Shown piece after piece: positions 12,773 to 25,140 of a stretch of 64,000 nt of DNA (positions within the stretch are counted from its first letter, which is position 1; every line of letters starts with the position of its first letter). A model generated the notes under the pieces. It searched no databases. It saw only the letters and a program-made list of their open reading frames with translations, and was not told where the DNA came from. The DNA is from Reticulitermes speratus (Eukaryota > Arthropoda > Insecta > Blattodea > Rhinotermitidae): the NCBI GenBank assembly GCA_021186555.1, contig JAJKFL010000005.1, positions 25,050,635 to 25,114,634 of the forward strand, written 5' to 3'. The position numbers and the translations under genes are program-made.

Positions 12773-12950
12773 GAAGTAGAGTATTTCTCCCATCCACACT
12801 GTGTCCATATTGGTTTACGCTCCTATCAGCTCTCCAATTCATTGAGTAACAGAGATTATTCCCTGGGTGTAAAGCGGCCGAAGCGTGAAGCACCATCCAC
12901 CACCATCGAAAACCGGTGGACAAGAATGACACTTTTATGCTTCTTCGTGA
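12773..12950 (+). repeat. SINE family A fragment
   Basis: Body motifs TATTTCTCCCATCC and GTAAAGCGGCCGAAGCGTG match other family A copies. Head and terminal tail are not recognisable. Confidence 0.6.
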
Positions 12951-13867
12951 CTTAATGTTTAAAAAGATAACGTCATCATTTACTATGAAATTACGGCGAG
13001 AGGTAACATTTGTTATGGTAGGCAAATTCCTTACCCTTGCGAAGTTCATATAGCGTGTTTAAGCTACAGAAGACACGATACTTTATGGTGCCTCACGAAG
13101 AAAACCCTAGGCAAGCCCGTGCTTCTTTCTACAGTCTAAAGAAGACGCACGTATCAAGACAGCTGAATGGGTTTGCATTGACGGCATCACAACTAACAAT
13201 GTCTCCGTGTCATGCCTCAAATACCACACAACACTGCAGTCAACGGTCTTGCAATATGACTGACATGCAGACACGTGGACAGTGCATGAAAAAGCGAACT
13301 GGACACATCTTACAAGCATACCGACAGGCTCTTGGCAGCGGCAAAAATATCGTGTAGGTGCCAACTTTATTTATTTACGTTCCATTTCTTGCTAATCTAC
13401 TAAAATGCAAACACGGTTGTCATTCGGGTCATCAAAGCAAACAGAGGTGTTAGCCCGAGAAGAAAGCTGCGTAATGAAGCTCATCAAAATGTGGACCTTC
13501 ATCTAGTAATATCGTTATTGGAATAATTGAAGAAGTTCACAGAATTTGGTTATGAAACCATGAACTCTTTTGAATACGATTGTGTGCTTTCTTTTTGGCA
13601 CATAGCTCTTATATTTTAAGTTTGACAAAGTACTGACAACAACAAACCTTTCAAGAGATATCTTGTGACATGGAATTAATTATCACTATGGAAAGACGGT
13701 TTGCCCGTGGCAAGGTGGCGAACAACCTTGAGACTACATGACCATCTTGCAATTCAGTACCACACTGAGTACCACACGCGTACGACATCACAAAATGTAA
13801 AACTTTCTGATTACCGTACCGAAAAATATAAGGCAGCGTAGTGGAAATGATGTACAGCCTCGAAATA
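12951..13867. other. unassigned sequence
   Basis: Contains overlapping open frames of 106 codons (+) and 85 codons (-) at 13037-13364. Neither shows a recognisable domain, and each shadows the other. Confidence 0.4.
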
Positions 13868-13965
13868 AGAGAAACGGGAAAGTTTCAGGTGCTGGTCGCC
13901 TTTATCAGACAAGGGCACCCGGAATCCGTTGGACAGGAAGCTGGACGTACCAAACAGACTCAATA
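13868..13965 (-). repeat. SINE family A fragment
   Basis: The minus strand contains CCAGCTTCCTGTCCAACGGA and a GGCGACCAGCACCTGAAAC segment, paralleling the central body of the copy at 63030-63258. Both ends are lost. Confidence 0.5.
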
Positions 13966-14478
13966 GAATATTTATAGCACGAATGCCGCTACGAAAAGCC
14001 GAATTCCGAAGAAATAGTCCAAAGCCTGTTATTTTATTGAGTAATCACAGCACCAGAGCTGGTGTTTAAACACAGAATTTTTTGGTGGAAGGTCGCAACT
14101 AGAACTCCAAATTATTAATTGGATATGCTCAATTTGTCTTCATTCATGAAGAAAAGAACTCGATTCTCGCCGGGTAATGATTGTAATGGGCAAATGAGAA
14201 TGTACAAGAAAAAATCCAGAATTTCCGAATGCTTTAATGACTTGTCAGTCATTTCTCTTTAGTCTGAATAGATATTAAATAAAAAATCGCACTTAAAACA
14301 TAAGGAAAAATAAAAAAAATTTAACACACAGGGCATTTTATAATCAATCACGCAAATTCAAAGCTTCATTTTATGTCAACTGGCATGCCATATTTTAAAC
14401 TGAATAATTTTAACAATTTTACAAAAGTATTCATACCCTGTTTTGTAATTTCATTAGCCCGTAATGCTGTTTTCATTT
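13966..14478. other. unassigned sequence
   Basis: AT-rich, with A-rich runs around 14280-14320. Nothing recognised. Confidence 0.4.
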
Positions 14479-14815
14479 TTAAGGCGATCAAGTTAAGTGG
14501 GATGAGATGGATGACGCTTGTGGAAAACATGGGAAATTACTCGTATAAAACTGCATACAGAATTTTGGTTCGGAAACCTGAAATAAAGAGAGGGCTTGGA
14601 AGACCTAGTGTAAGTGGCAGGGTATTAGGCTTATTAAAACTGATTTCAAAGGAGTGGGATAGGAGGCTGTTGACTGGAATCATGTGGTTGAGAACAGGGA
14701 CAAATGGCGAGCTCTTGTAAACAAGATAATGAAATAAGGATTTCATAAAACGCAGTAAATTCCTTGACTAACCAAGCACCTATTGGTTTCTCAAAAGGAC
14801 TTTCCTCCACGCACG
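14479..14815 (+). pseudogene. LINE family D, 3' end of the reverse-transcriptase ORF
   Basis: The forward frame reads IKLSGMRWMTLVENMGNY, then RILVRKPEIKRGLGRP, then GTNGELL. I recognise the conserved tail of an insect non-LTR retrotransposon ORF (typically IKSRRLRWAGHVARM, KPEGKRPLGRP, DRDRWRALV). After the stop, the 3' untranslated part (TTCCTTGACTAACCAAGC, then CTCAAAAGGACTTTCCTCC) matches the other D copies. Everything upstream is missing, as is usual for 5'-truncated LINEs. Clade uncertain. Confidence 0.75.
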
Positions 14816-15318
14816 CATTTATGATATGGTTTCAACGTTGAAATTTGCTTACAGCACACGTCACTTCCTGCTTACTATTTATTTCAATTTTTGTCTGCAC
14901 TGTGCAATTCATCATCTTCATTTTCATTACTTTCTACTTCATCGCTATCACTTTCTTCGTCCCCCGATCCCGGTCGTACGGAACATACTGGTACAGGAGT
15001 AACTCTTAAGGCTTTTAGTCACAATATATCTGGTACGAATGTCGGTCGTCTCACCATCTACAAAAATTTTGTGCAGTTTTTCTTATTCCCTTGTTGCAAA
15101 ACCGCGGTACTCCCTCGATTGCACCACTGCAGCATTCTTACAAATACTCCTCCTTCAATCACTCATCTGTTATCCTACCACCTTATTGTTTAAGAATGAC
15201 AGTCATAAAATAAAAATTGCGATATTTATTTTCTTGGTGTGTAGATATATTTTTAATTTGCATTATTTTCAGGTTTGTTGTAGACTATCTCGTCACTTTG
15301 ACCGTGGCAAACAAATCG
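14816..15318. other. unassigned sequence
   Basis: No recognised feature. The open frame at 14891-15193 is Ser-rich from a CTTCATC-rich run and runs into the microsatellite. Confidence 0.4.
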
Positions 15319-15592
15319 ACTATCTATCATCTATCAATCTACCAATCAATAATCTATCTATCTATCTATCTATCTTTGTCTATCTATCTCTACCTATCCA
15401 TCCAGCCATCTATTTATTTGTCTATCTGTCTGTATCTTTATCTACTATCTGTCTATCTATCTATCTATTATCTATCTATCTATCAATCGATTGATCTATC
15501 TATCCAGGCATCCATCTACCTACCTATTTATCCATCTATTATTATCTGTCTCTCTATCTATCTTAATACCTATCTATCTATCCATCTAACTC
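15319..15592. repeat. (TATC)n microsatellite, imperfect
   Basis: About 270 bp of TATC with TATCAATC, TATCCATC and TGTC variants. The open frames of 140-151 codons crossing it encode only Tyr/Leu/Ser/Ile repeat peptide and are not genes. Confidence 0.95.
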
Positions 15593-15639
15593 CGCGACGC
15601 AGAATCTTTCTTGAAATTCTAATAGTAATTCGAAGGTGA

Positions 15640-16115
15640 GGTTTTGACCGGAAACCCGAAGAAAAAGAGGCCACTTGAAAGACCTGCGAGTAATTTGGAT
15701 GTTAATATTACAACGGATCTTCAAGAAATATGATGGGAACGTGTGGACTGGATTCATGTAGAATTTGAAGTTCTCACAGCGGTGTTGCTGAAGTTTTTAA
15801 GTATTCTGGAATATGGCACTCTGTCGTTAGGAGAGTAGTTCACGAACTTTCGAAATATCGTACTACCTTCTCCTTCAGGGGGAAGTAGTTCAAGGATAGT
15901 GCTTTAAAACTTCGGAAACTACTCACCCAACGACACAATGTCACGTCCCATAAGACTGGATGCATGCAGTTCAACTTAAGGACTCTTGTGGATACGTTAA
16001 TTAAATTTCGGCTTTCATAAAATTGCGGGTGAATCTGACTACCTGGGGACGTATTAGCTTCTCAGGGACTCTGCTCCATGGAATGAGATAGTAGTTCATA
16101 TGCTGTGACTGGTCG
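15640..16115 (+). pseudogene. LINE family D 3' end, split by an inverted repeat
   Basis: 15640-15755 reads as the decayed C-terminal region (RKPEEKEATT-like, then DGNVWTGFM, the equivalent of DG.DWI). The 3' part resumes at about 15975: GGACTCTTGTGGATACG, TTTCGGCTTTCATAAAA, then CTCAGGGACTCTGCTCCATG. Between them, 15765-15960 is a different repeat arranged as an inverted pair. The split shows that the LINE was there first. Confidence 0.65.
15765..15960. repeat. inverted pair of FEVLTA-type repeats inside a LINE
   Basis: The + strand from 15765 reads FEVLTAVLLK. Its continuation (CACTCTGTCGTTAGGAGAG, then CTCCTTCAGGGGGAAG) is matched on the minus strand by CATTGTGTCGTTGGGTGAG and CTACTTCCCCCTGAAGG from about 15955 back to 15880. 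The two arms are roughly 75 bp, imperfectly complementary, with almost no spacer, so the transcript could fold. It could be two opposed copies or one fold-back insertion. Confidence 0.6.
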
Positions 16116-17392
16116 GACCTAACTGAACGTGGGTAGGCTGTATGACCACTTATATATTCTCCTTCTTCTTCTCAAGCACTATAGTCCATTGTGGACCTTG
16201 GCTTCCAATGAGATTTTCTTCCATCCCTCTGACAATTGCCCGCCTCTATTTTATTCTAAGTTGTTTTAATTCGTTGGTTTTGCATTCTCCTTGTTTGTTC
16301 TTATTCTCCAGCGTTATCCTTCTTTTACGAGTCCATATATTTTCCTTGACCACTGATGCCTAGCCCAGCGCTTTTCGGACAAGTTAATTATCAAATACTG
16401 GCAAGTGTTTCTGCACATCGGCTACGAGCGCTTGGTCATGTTTGCAAACCGTCCGCATTCCAAGAAATTGATACAGCTGCTGCAATAAACTAACACGAAA
16501 CACAGGGAAGGGTCTTTGTTGGAGAAGGTCAGGCATGCGTGGAACACCCTGGAAGGAAGGCAAGAGCGTCTCATCTTCTAGTGGCCCAGAGAAAGTAAAC
16601 ATTCCATGTGTGCTTCTCTCCCCCGGCTTGGATTGCATAGCATTAGATTAGGGTTTATATGAGGGAGCAGAAGATGAAGGTTATTTTTAAAACATCAGCC
16701 CTCCACACTCAATAGGAATGTGAGTAATTTCCTTCAGCGACCGTCACAGTGCCACTCTCTCATTCCCTCGCGTTCCATATATTCTGAATATTTCTGATTT
16801 TACTTGTTCAGCTTTACTTAACATTCTGCTAAGCCTACGGACACTATAACCTGAAGCAGCCGAGTTGCACCTAAGCTCAATACGATGCTACAAAAGCAGA
16901 TCCATTTGTTTTGCATAAAATTCGTGTATAATACTGTTAGGCTGGAAGCTTCGGGCAGTGTCGAGGGAATACTTTGCAGCATCTTAGTGAGTCAAAGTGA
17001 ATTAGACGTGACTGGATTCGATTCGACATGTTTCCTAACACCCTTAATATTAAATGCCACCATCGGAAATCTCACCAAACTCAAGGCCAATATTTATGTG
17101 TGTTTTATAATTACGCTGGCATAGAAATTTGGGTGCTAATATTTTGTGCTTTTTGTAAAAACAAAATGGCGTCCCTACAAAAATTGTCTTTAGATTTCGA
17201 TTTGATAAAATAACAAATAAGCTATTGGTTTAAAGCTTGAAAAAATTTGTATGCAAATAGATAAAAACGTACCTACTTATCTCTGATAAAAAACAGTTTA
17301 AAGAACAATAATTTCATGAAAAAGGTGATTATGGAAATTGGTGAGGTTATATGCGACAAATATAACACCTATAAAATCCGAGAATAAGCAAT
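16116..17392. other. unassigned sequence
   Basis: No recognised family. The minus-strand open frame 16384-16638 has no motif I know. Confidence 0.4.
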
Positions 17393-17477
17393 AAGGTAAA
17401 AAGCAATCCCACTGCAGGCCTGGACAGGCTCTTAGGTTTCCAAGAGGTTGAGGATCCCAGATTTCTAGACAATTGGA
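17393..17477 (+). repeat. repeat family E fragment
   Basis: GCAATCCCACTGCAGGCCTGG, then CAAGAGGTTGAGGATCCCAG, parallels 24900-24962 (GCTATCCCATTACAGGCC, CAGGAGGTTGAGGCTCCCAG). I know the family from several insects (a SINE-like element with the consensus TCCCATTACAGGCC) but not its name. Confidence 0.6.
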
Positions 17478-18929
17478 ACAATCACAAATAATAATTACAA
17501 TAATTATAGTAGATGTGTAGAAATACAACTAGACATGTATGCTTATTGCATAGACTAGGAATTCTGCTAGGAAATTGTCGTATTTCATAGTCCAGTTCCC
17601 TTTGCTTTTGGTACACTTCATGGAGCTGAAAATAACTATCTCAGAAAATATAGCGTCGATGGCAAAGATATTAAAGAAAGAAGATGGAAAGTATTTGGAA
17701 GGAAGCAATCCATGTATGCGCTAGATTATATTCCGGTATATGACGGAAGAAACTGACGAAAACCACAAGAAGCTCAGTCGGATAATTTGTATTCAGGCTG
17801 ATTTGAAACAGTCTCCTCCCCAGTATAAATCTCGTGTTCATCTACGCCAGCCTGTTCGGTCCATTTCCCTTTTCGTTGTACCTCATCTCCAAATGTGGAC
17901 AGGCAATATCCTTGAATGACTACAGAGTCTAGTTTGGAGGGCAGCCCGAATCGAATCGTGGCATCCTTCATGCTAGCAGTTTGAAGTGTCATATCCTCCG
18001 TATTTCTAAATACCAAGTAGCGAAGAAATAAAAGAAGTCGGCATTTTCTGAGCTTAGTAGACGGATGAGATAGTTCAGGTTCACGCTCTGGTGGCTTTGC
18101 CCCTGAGGAAATGAAACCTCAGCCTATATACCATTTTTTATTGGTAATAATTCACAAAATCTCTAACACACAAGCTTGGTAAGGTGAGTGGAAGTAGGTT
18201 AGACGACAGGAATTCGTCTCGGTACAACACCAGGGACTTTTCTTTTCGTCGCCAACTTTTGGAGCCCAATTACTACAAACAAATAATACGGCCGGAACCT
18301 GAACCAGAAGAAGACATGCAGTACAGAGATACAAACGTGTGGGTTTTATCCTCATTTTACATTCCAAGCGGGGCGTTCTATTGAGAGAAGTGGTAGATAG
18401 ATCATCTCAACGCAGAAGTCCATATGAGTGCTTCAAGCGAGATTCAAGCATACTTCATCAGTGTTTGAAGAGAGCGATGCTGCAACTGTAATGATCGGTA
18501 TACATGTCATACATTCATTATTATGCAAGGTTTGATTCACGTGGTTAAGTGCTTGAGTAATGTTAGTAAAAGAACGCAGCAAGATGGTTTACAAGAATCT
18601 TTGAGTCAATACTGAAAGATTTCCTAATTTCGATTTAAGCGACTGGTAGTTCCAGTATGAGGACCCAACGGGAAGAAAGTCACACGTGACGTGCAGGGTT
18701 TGACTTTGCTGTCATGGCCCTACAGAATACTACTGCATTTTGTGAATTATTTACTTTAAAAGTCTTAATATTAGATAGGCAATCTGAAGGTACAGAACAA
18801 CCCCACGGAAATAGGCATGTTTCCTGTCTCTGTGGATCAAGAGGCTGTCACATGCATTCTCATTTCTCTTACAGAAGGTATCTCTGCCAGGTGTGTGGCA
18901 TGTTGCTTTCTAGGTGCTTTCCCAAAATC
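17478..18929. repeat. unassigned sequence with a possible SINE A scrap
   Basis: CACGCTCTGGTGGCTTTGCC at about 18090 resembles the 3'-body motif of SINE A in minus orientation (compare 58781). Nothing else is recognised. The open frames at 17774-18016, 18152-18384 and 18714-18998 are short and unmatched. Confidence 0.35.
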
Positions 18930-19080
18930 GCGAAAAGCGACTATTATCTTCGTCACGTCTGTCTGTCCGTCCGCATTGAACAACTCGGCTCCCACTGAAT
19001 GGATTTTCGTGAAATTTGTTACTTGAGGATTTTTCGAAAATCTATCGAGAAAATTCAAGTTTCATAAAAATGTGACAAGA
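18930..19080. repeat. interspersed repeat with a (GTCT/GTCC) stretch
   Basis: TCGTCACGTCTGTCTGTCCG, then AACTCGGCTCCCACTGAATGG and TTTTCGTGAAATTTG, is a combination I recognise from a repeat common in arthropod genomes. There is no second copy in this window to confirm it. Confidence 0.35.
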
Positions 19081-21584
19081 CTAACGGGTACTTGACATGA
19101 AGACCTACGTACATTTATGCTGTCTTGCTCAATTCTTCTTAGAATGAGAAATATTTTAAACAAAAGGTGTAGAGAAAATCACAAGGCACATTTCGTGTTC
19201 AAAAACTTTTGCCCGAAAGTCGTGCCGTTTATGGGATAATGTGGAGAAATATGGTAGAGCCAGACAGGTCACAAATGTCAATATAATACGGCGCAAGCGC
19301 ATTGCATGCTGGATAACTAAAACTACACACTCGGAATATGTAATATTTATTGCATTTGCAAAGCAACAGTATTTATGGCAACGCACCTCAATGTAAGTTT
19401 ATATGAATATTGCCTCTCTTTTATATTCTGAGGTCTTGAACTTCGTGGGGTCGATACCTCTCCAGATCACCATATAAGACTTACGTATCTCAACAGCCCA
19501 CTGACGAGGATGTGATATGTTTTTATCGATTACGTTATATCTGTGCAGTATTTCAGCCTTTTAATTGGCATTCTTATGTTAGTAGACACACTCACCTGCA
19601 AAAAAAAATCATTTATTACAAACACGGTCTCTTAGATTCCATAATTCATACTACGTATTTTCTTACCATTAAATTAAGCCTACCTGTCTTAGAGTTAAAG
19701 TCAAAAATGGAGCACTGCATGGGACGAGTACATATCGTACTCAATATGCAGATGCCTATAATATTCTACTCTCCAAAGGACTGAGGATATACTACATACA
19801 CCAGACTTCTGGACTTAATTGTGCTCTTCGTTCAACAATAAGCCTATACTCTCAGGGATGAAGAAGGATTATTCCCTTGTATCGACGAAGCACTGTAAGG
19901 GATTCACAGAGACAGGTCTCGTAAAGGGACCCTTCGTTTAATATTATTAAGGTTACCAAATCAATGATGAGAATATGGGGCACATACCGTGCATGAAGTG
20001 ATGAGAACGGACACGCTGTAGTTGAGGATAATATTAAAATATTTTATAGAGAAAAGGGATGTGGCGATGAAGAATGGATTCTTGTTTCAGGATAGAATCT
20101 ACTAACGGGCTCTACTGAACAGACAATGAAAGATCGGTTTAAGTAAATGGTGGGAAATTTCGTAAGTGGCTGTTGATGTCTCCAGACACGACTAGTTCCA
20201 CAAACCAGCAAAAGATGAACCAAATTAAATTCGCTACAATTTCTGTCAAAATGGGTTCAGCTATTTCGATTGTGAAACACGTGGACAAAGCGACACAACT
20301 TTGCCATTATGCATTGTATATAGAATCATAAATGAGTCGCCGATTATAGAGAAATGTATGTACCGAACCCTTGGGAAAATATTCTTAGAACCTTCCAGCT
20401 TTCATGAAATGACATTTGGAAATCATCCCATACTCCTCTTCTTCTTCTTTAGACGAAAGATGTGATACTTTGACCACACTGCCCTAAGACCACAGATTGA
20501 AATAGCATTCACCTTCTTTAAGAATAAAGCACAGATAATCATAAAGCGTAAAACGTTTTGCGTTTGAATAGAGTGAATAATAATTATTGAGTTCCTCACA
20601 CAAACGTATCTACCCCATGCAGTCTTATTGACCCCGACTGATGCATATGCTCAGATGATTTCCATACCTACACACCTACACTCCTAAGACATACATAAAC
20701 ATAAGGTATGTCACGTATTCATAAAGATACCATAATAGATCCACATATGCATATTATCACACATTTGAAATAAAAAAGAGACAGATAGTGCAGCACAGAC
20801 GCGCTGAGTCTGTTGAATACAAAGTTTGTCCCTTTCGTCTTTTCTTTTAACAAAAAGACACAACACACACTGACATTCGGAAATAGCTGGACTCTTAAAA
20901 CATTAAATAAAAAAAGGTGAGAGACAGAAAGAAAGACGACTGACATGTTATGAATTGAACTCTAGAAAAATATACACCCACAGTCGACCCAGAAACCAAC
21001 CCGCAGTACAATAACCCCCACTCCTCTACCATGTTCACACACTTGCATTATATGATCTAAACATTTGACGTGAAACTTTATGGTCGTTCTGAGGGCCTGT
21101 CAATAAGTGTGTAACGTAGAGAGACATGTGAAAGCTAGCTGTGCGTTTATTAATACAGCCTGTGACAATGTGATGAAGAAAAATTAATTTTAACGAGTAT
21201 AATGCCTGTTGAAATTTCAAAGAGCATTTTTAGGCATACAGTTTGCGGACAAAACAATACCCTTGAACGTGCAGCTTTTTTACCAGTAGAAACATTCACT
21301 AAAAACAGCTAACATTAATAACGCGGTTTATAAGCTACAGTAAAAATAAATATATGAACTGTGCCATCTGCATACAACATATATTAAGGTGTTAATTGTT
21401 AAAGTACAGATACTTCAATGCAGATTGCAATGGCATCCCTTCCTGCCATATTATGTCATTTTGGTAAATACTAAGAATTTTACCACCACCTGTTACCAAC
21501 TCCAAACTAACAAATATGGGCTCTATATACAGAATCGCAAGCATTTATGCCATATTATTTTCCTATTCCTATATTTTTTCCCGA
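19081..21584. other. unassigned sequence, 2.5 kb
   Basis: AT-rich and without recognisable features. The open frames at 19512-19784 (+), 20719-20946 (-) and 21389-21592 (+) have no motif. Confidence 0.4.
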
Positions 21585-21830
21585 AAACTTGAAAGGAAGA
21601 AATCAATTGGAATAGCTAGGCACAGAAGGGAGCATAGAAACATGATCGAGTCATGAGCATTGTTTTCAGTTGAATTAGGATGTGGACAAGTGGCAAGCGC
21701 TTTTTAATACAGTAATATATATTGGGGGAATTTTTTCACCATCCGAGTGACCATCAGACTTTCGAGAATTCTGCGTCATGGAATCAGTTAATTAGTTAAC
21801 AGAGAATGAAGCTCAATTCTACACCTGTTT
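21585..21830 (+). repeat. LINE family D 3' fragment, strongly decayed
   Basis: The word order CTTGAAAGGAAG, AATTAGGATGTGGACAAGTGG and TTCTGCGTCATGGAATCAGTT follows the end of the D ORF and its 3' untranslated region (compare 28830-29060). Reading frame is lost. Confidence 0.45.
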
Positions 21831-22084
21831 CAGATATTTGGAGAGAAAAATTTGAAAAATTATGAAGCATTAGTGGAACAAGTGTCGAAATTTTGGACAA
21901 GCTCCACCTGTAGCTACAGTTTCCAGAGATAACTTTTCCACTGATACTCTGTAGTCACCGAGAGACACTTGCATATCACATGCCTTGAATGTGCTTGGCG
22001 TGAATTTTAAAAAGTACTGGAAGGGTACCTTTAATATTAATAATAATACTTAGGTAATAAGAGTTAGAGAATGAAATAAAAATT

Positions 22085-23572
22085 GTGAAAGCAATTAGCA
22101 CAGACATTAATATGAATTTTGGATTAGAAAAATGTGCAAAAATTTGTTAAGAAAAAGGGAGGGCACATTTTAGAAGGACATTAAAGAACTGAATCCGAGA
22201 AAAGCATATAAGTATTTAGGGATAGAAGAGAGCCATGACATAGATCATAAAAATGAGAAAAAAAAAGTAGAAGAAAAAAGTACTTGGAGATTGAGATTAG
22301 TCTTGGACACAGAATTAAGTGCAAAGGATAAAATACAAGCAATTTGAGCATTGGCAGTACCAGTACTTAGATATAGTTTTGGAATTATTAATTGGCGCCA
22401 AGAAGAACTGCTAAAACTGGATAGGAAAACAAGAAAACATCACCCTAAGGCAGTTGTAGATCGCTTGTGTGTTCCCAGAAAACAAGAAGGAAGGGGGTTG
22501 ATGCCGTTAGAAGAAGCCTGCATAATAGAAATTACAAAACTGATGGAATATGTAGACAGCAGTGAAGATCCACTAATACAAACTGTTAGAACCACCAAAA
22601 CAACACAAACTCAGCAATGGTACAGACAGCTAGAAGCCTCAAGAGAGAATAACATAGAGGAAAAAGACAAAAAAGGACAGCATAGCAGAGAAGACAAAGA
22701 AAAATGGCGGGGGAAGAGGATGCATGGACAATTTCCACGTAACGTAGACGAAAAATTGGTGGATAATGAACAGTCGTATCCATGGTTAAAATTTGGAAAC
22801 ATCAAGGGAGAAACAGAAAGTATAATAGTGGCAGCACAAGACCAAACAATTAGTACAAACTATTTTTAAAATAAAATTTTGAAAGAAGTTGAGAGTAAAT
22901 GCTGGTTATGTAAACAATATGAAGAAATGATCGACTACCTAACCTCAGGATGCCCCATTTTGGCGAAGAATGAGTACTTAAAGAGACAGATAAAGTTGGT
23001 GCACATTTACATTATTCAATATGCAAAGCACTAGGCATCGAAACGACTGAGAAACGGTACACACACACATACACCCAAATCAGTATGTGAACATGAAGAT
23101 GTGACAGTGTTATGGAATCAAGGGGTACACACAGACAAAGGAGGTACAGCAAATAGGCCAGATATAATAATTAAAAACAAAAAAAGAGAAAACATTTGTA
23201 CTGATAGGTGTGGCAATACCAGCGGAAAGAAATGTCACGCAAACGGAAGCAGAAAAGAAACTAATACAAGTCTTTATGTATAGAGATACAACGAGTGTGT
23301 AACATGAAATGTATGACTGTACCAGTAGCAATTGGAGCCACCGTATTAGTAACAAAAGATTCAAAGAAAAATATAGAAGCCATACCACAAAACATTCAAT
23401 AGATTCACCACAAAAGACAGCTATACTTGGAATATCACACATAATACGGAAAGTACTGCAGTCTGAAACTTGAAACCTGAGCAGTAGGGATCACCGTTGG
23501 TTCAAGAGAAGTACCAGGAAGAAAAGGCCTGTGACAAGTGACAACGAAGAATAATAATAATAATAATAAATC
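22085..23572 (+). pseudogene. LINE resembling the R4/Dong clade: ORF C-terminus, endonuclease region and (TAA)n tail
   Basis: The reading begins mid-ORF at about 22130 (RKAYKYLGIEE). It runs through SFGIINWRQEELLKLDRKTR and HHPKAVVDRLCVPRKQEGRG to GKRMHGQFPRNVDEKLV and ESIIVAAQDQTISTNYF. The frame then breaks at the TAA near 22869 and continues with a Cys-rich patch (CWLCKQYEEMIDYLTSGCPI) and VLWNQGVHTDKG..NRPDIIIKNKK. The RPDI motif is the start of the restriction-like endonuclease typical of R4/R2-type elements; its usual DVAIP partner is not seen intact. It ends at 23548-23572 in a TAA repeat, a preferred target of this clade. It lacks the reverse-transcriptase core, is 5'-truncated and carries several breaks, including an in-frame stop near 22347. 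Confidence 0.85.
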
Positions 23573-24892
23573 TACTATTATTCTGCCAGCAAAGAAACAC
23601 TGCTCTCCTCTTCAGTACTAATTGATTCGAGTTAATTTTCTCTTTGCCCTCTAACCAAAGCAAGTATCCCAGTGCTGTTTACCGCGATCATCTTACAGTG
23701 ACATCTTATTCGTTGTCCGTTGCAACGAGTGGCCAACTTTCAACCCGAAGAAAGGAAAGCACTGCGTAAACTAATTAAATCTCACAATAATTGTATTGCA
23801 GCTTCTAGCCACAACACTTGCATTCCTTTTGTCACGTTGCATTTCACGTATTATAATTATTTGCTTAGCGACTGAGCAGATATTCTTGGAAAGCTTAGCT
23901 GGTTAAGAAACCCTACATTATACAAACAGAACAACAAGAAGTTTCATTTCTGTGTTCAGAAAAATCCGCTCATGTTAAAATGTTTTTCTGGTTTCATACT
24001 TCTTGGAACTGAAGGCGGAAGAATTGATAGTAACCAGAGATTCCACACGAATAGTGGAATTAAATTGTGATGTGTAAAAATGGAAAATAAGTGGGTTCAC
24101 CAGGGGCATACAACTGTACTTGAAAGTGAATACAGACACGCAATGACACTCCTGACTGACATTCAAGGAATGTAGGTCAACATATTTTTCTTAAAATAAT
24201 CGTGACCTTTAAGGGGAATAATTTGTAAGAGATCTATAAAAAGTATGAGTCACTGTTTGGAACTCCAGAGCCGCTTTCGGGAGCTTAGGGTTGATATTTA
24301 TTCCTAGATCTGCAGCACGTAAGAGAGTTCCTGAAGGAGTTGTAGCCTCTGCGCTACCCCCGGGGGTAGGCGAAGCCTCAGAAGCGACTGAGGCACACTT
24401 CATAATTATTAAATGGCTCTTAAAGACCTAAAAGGTTTTGAAATCTTTCTTACTGGTACAACTTTTTTTCTCAAGTGTTTATATCTTGTCGTGTTCATAA
24501 CATAATACATAATACAGTAGTTTGAGATAAAAAAATAATAAGCCAATACAAAAGGATAATGATGCCAATATTACGTAGATTAAGGTGTATGTCGATTGAA
24601 AGCTTTCAAAAACACTAGAATGCCCTTCAGTCTTCTAGAAGTATCCAGAACAAGTATGGGCCAATAGGCGACGATCACAGTTTGATATTACAAAATGTAG
24701 GTGATTGAGAAGCCTCACTAATACAGTACGACACGAAGAAGACGTAGGTAACCTGAAGATTTCATTGCCATGAAGACTTAGATTTATCTTCTGGGTTATG
24801 ACGCCGTATAGTTCCTTACGTGGTTACCAAAATTTAAGACTGATGTAAAGGTGAAAATAGCTGATTCCTCTGAAACGTAAGTAATCACGGGA
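23573..24892. repeat. unassigned sequence with a GC palindrome
   Basis: Mostly unrecognised. At 24354-24369 CTACCCCCGGGGGTAG is a perfect 16-bp palindrome in otherwise AT-rich DNA, centred on a SmaI-type CCCGGG core. The minus-strand open frame 24209-24403 spans it without family resemblance. Confidence 0.5.
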
Positions 24893-25140
24893 ATATAGGT
24901 AAAGCTATCCCATTACAGGCCTGGACAAGCCTTTAAGACTCCAGGAGGTTGAGGCTCCCAGAATTTTTAGAAAATTGGCACATGACGATCGTAAGGTTGT
25001 CAGCCCTACGCACCGGCCGCCTTTACCCCCAGGAGATACCGCTGGTATTCATTTTTGTTAGAGGCTCTTTCGACCCCAGGGCGGCCGAAAGGATTAAGTC
25101 AATGAAAAATCCCAATGACCTCATCGGGAATATATGTACA
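24893..25140 (+). repeat. repeat family E, longer copy
   Basis: Begins TCCCATTACAGGCCTGG, continues CAGGAGGTTGAGGCTCCCAG and GCACCGGCCGCCTTTACCCC. It ends in GACCCCAGGGCGGCCGAAAGG and ATCCCAATGACCTCATCGGG. This matches the full insect family as I remember it, and the first 85 bp match 17393-17477. The plus-strand open frame 24949-25185 is its shadow. Confidence 0.7.

Noticed and set aside
15039-15639. Open frames of 140-151 codons on the plus strand
   Set aside because: They translate the TATC microsatellite into Tyr-Leu-Ser-Ile repeats.
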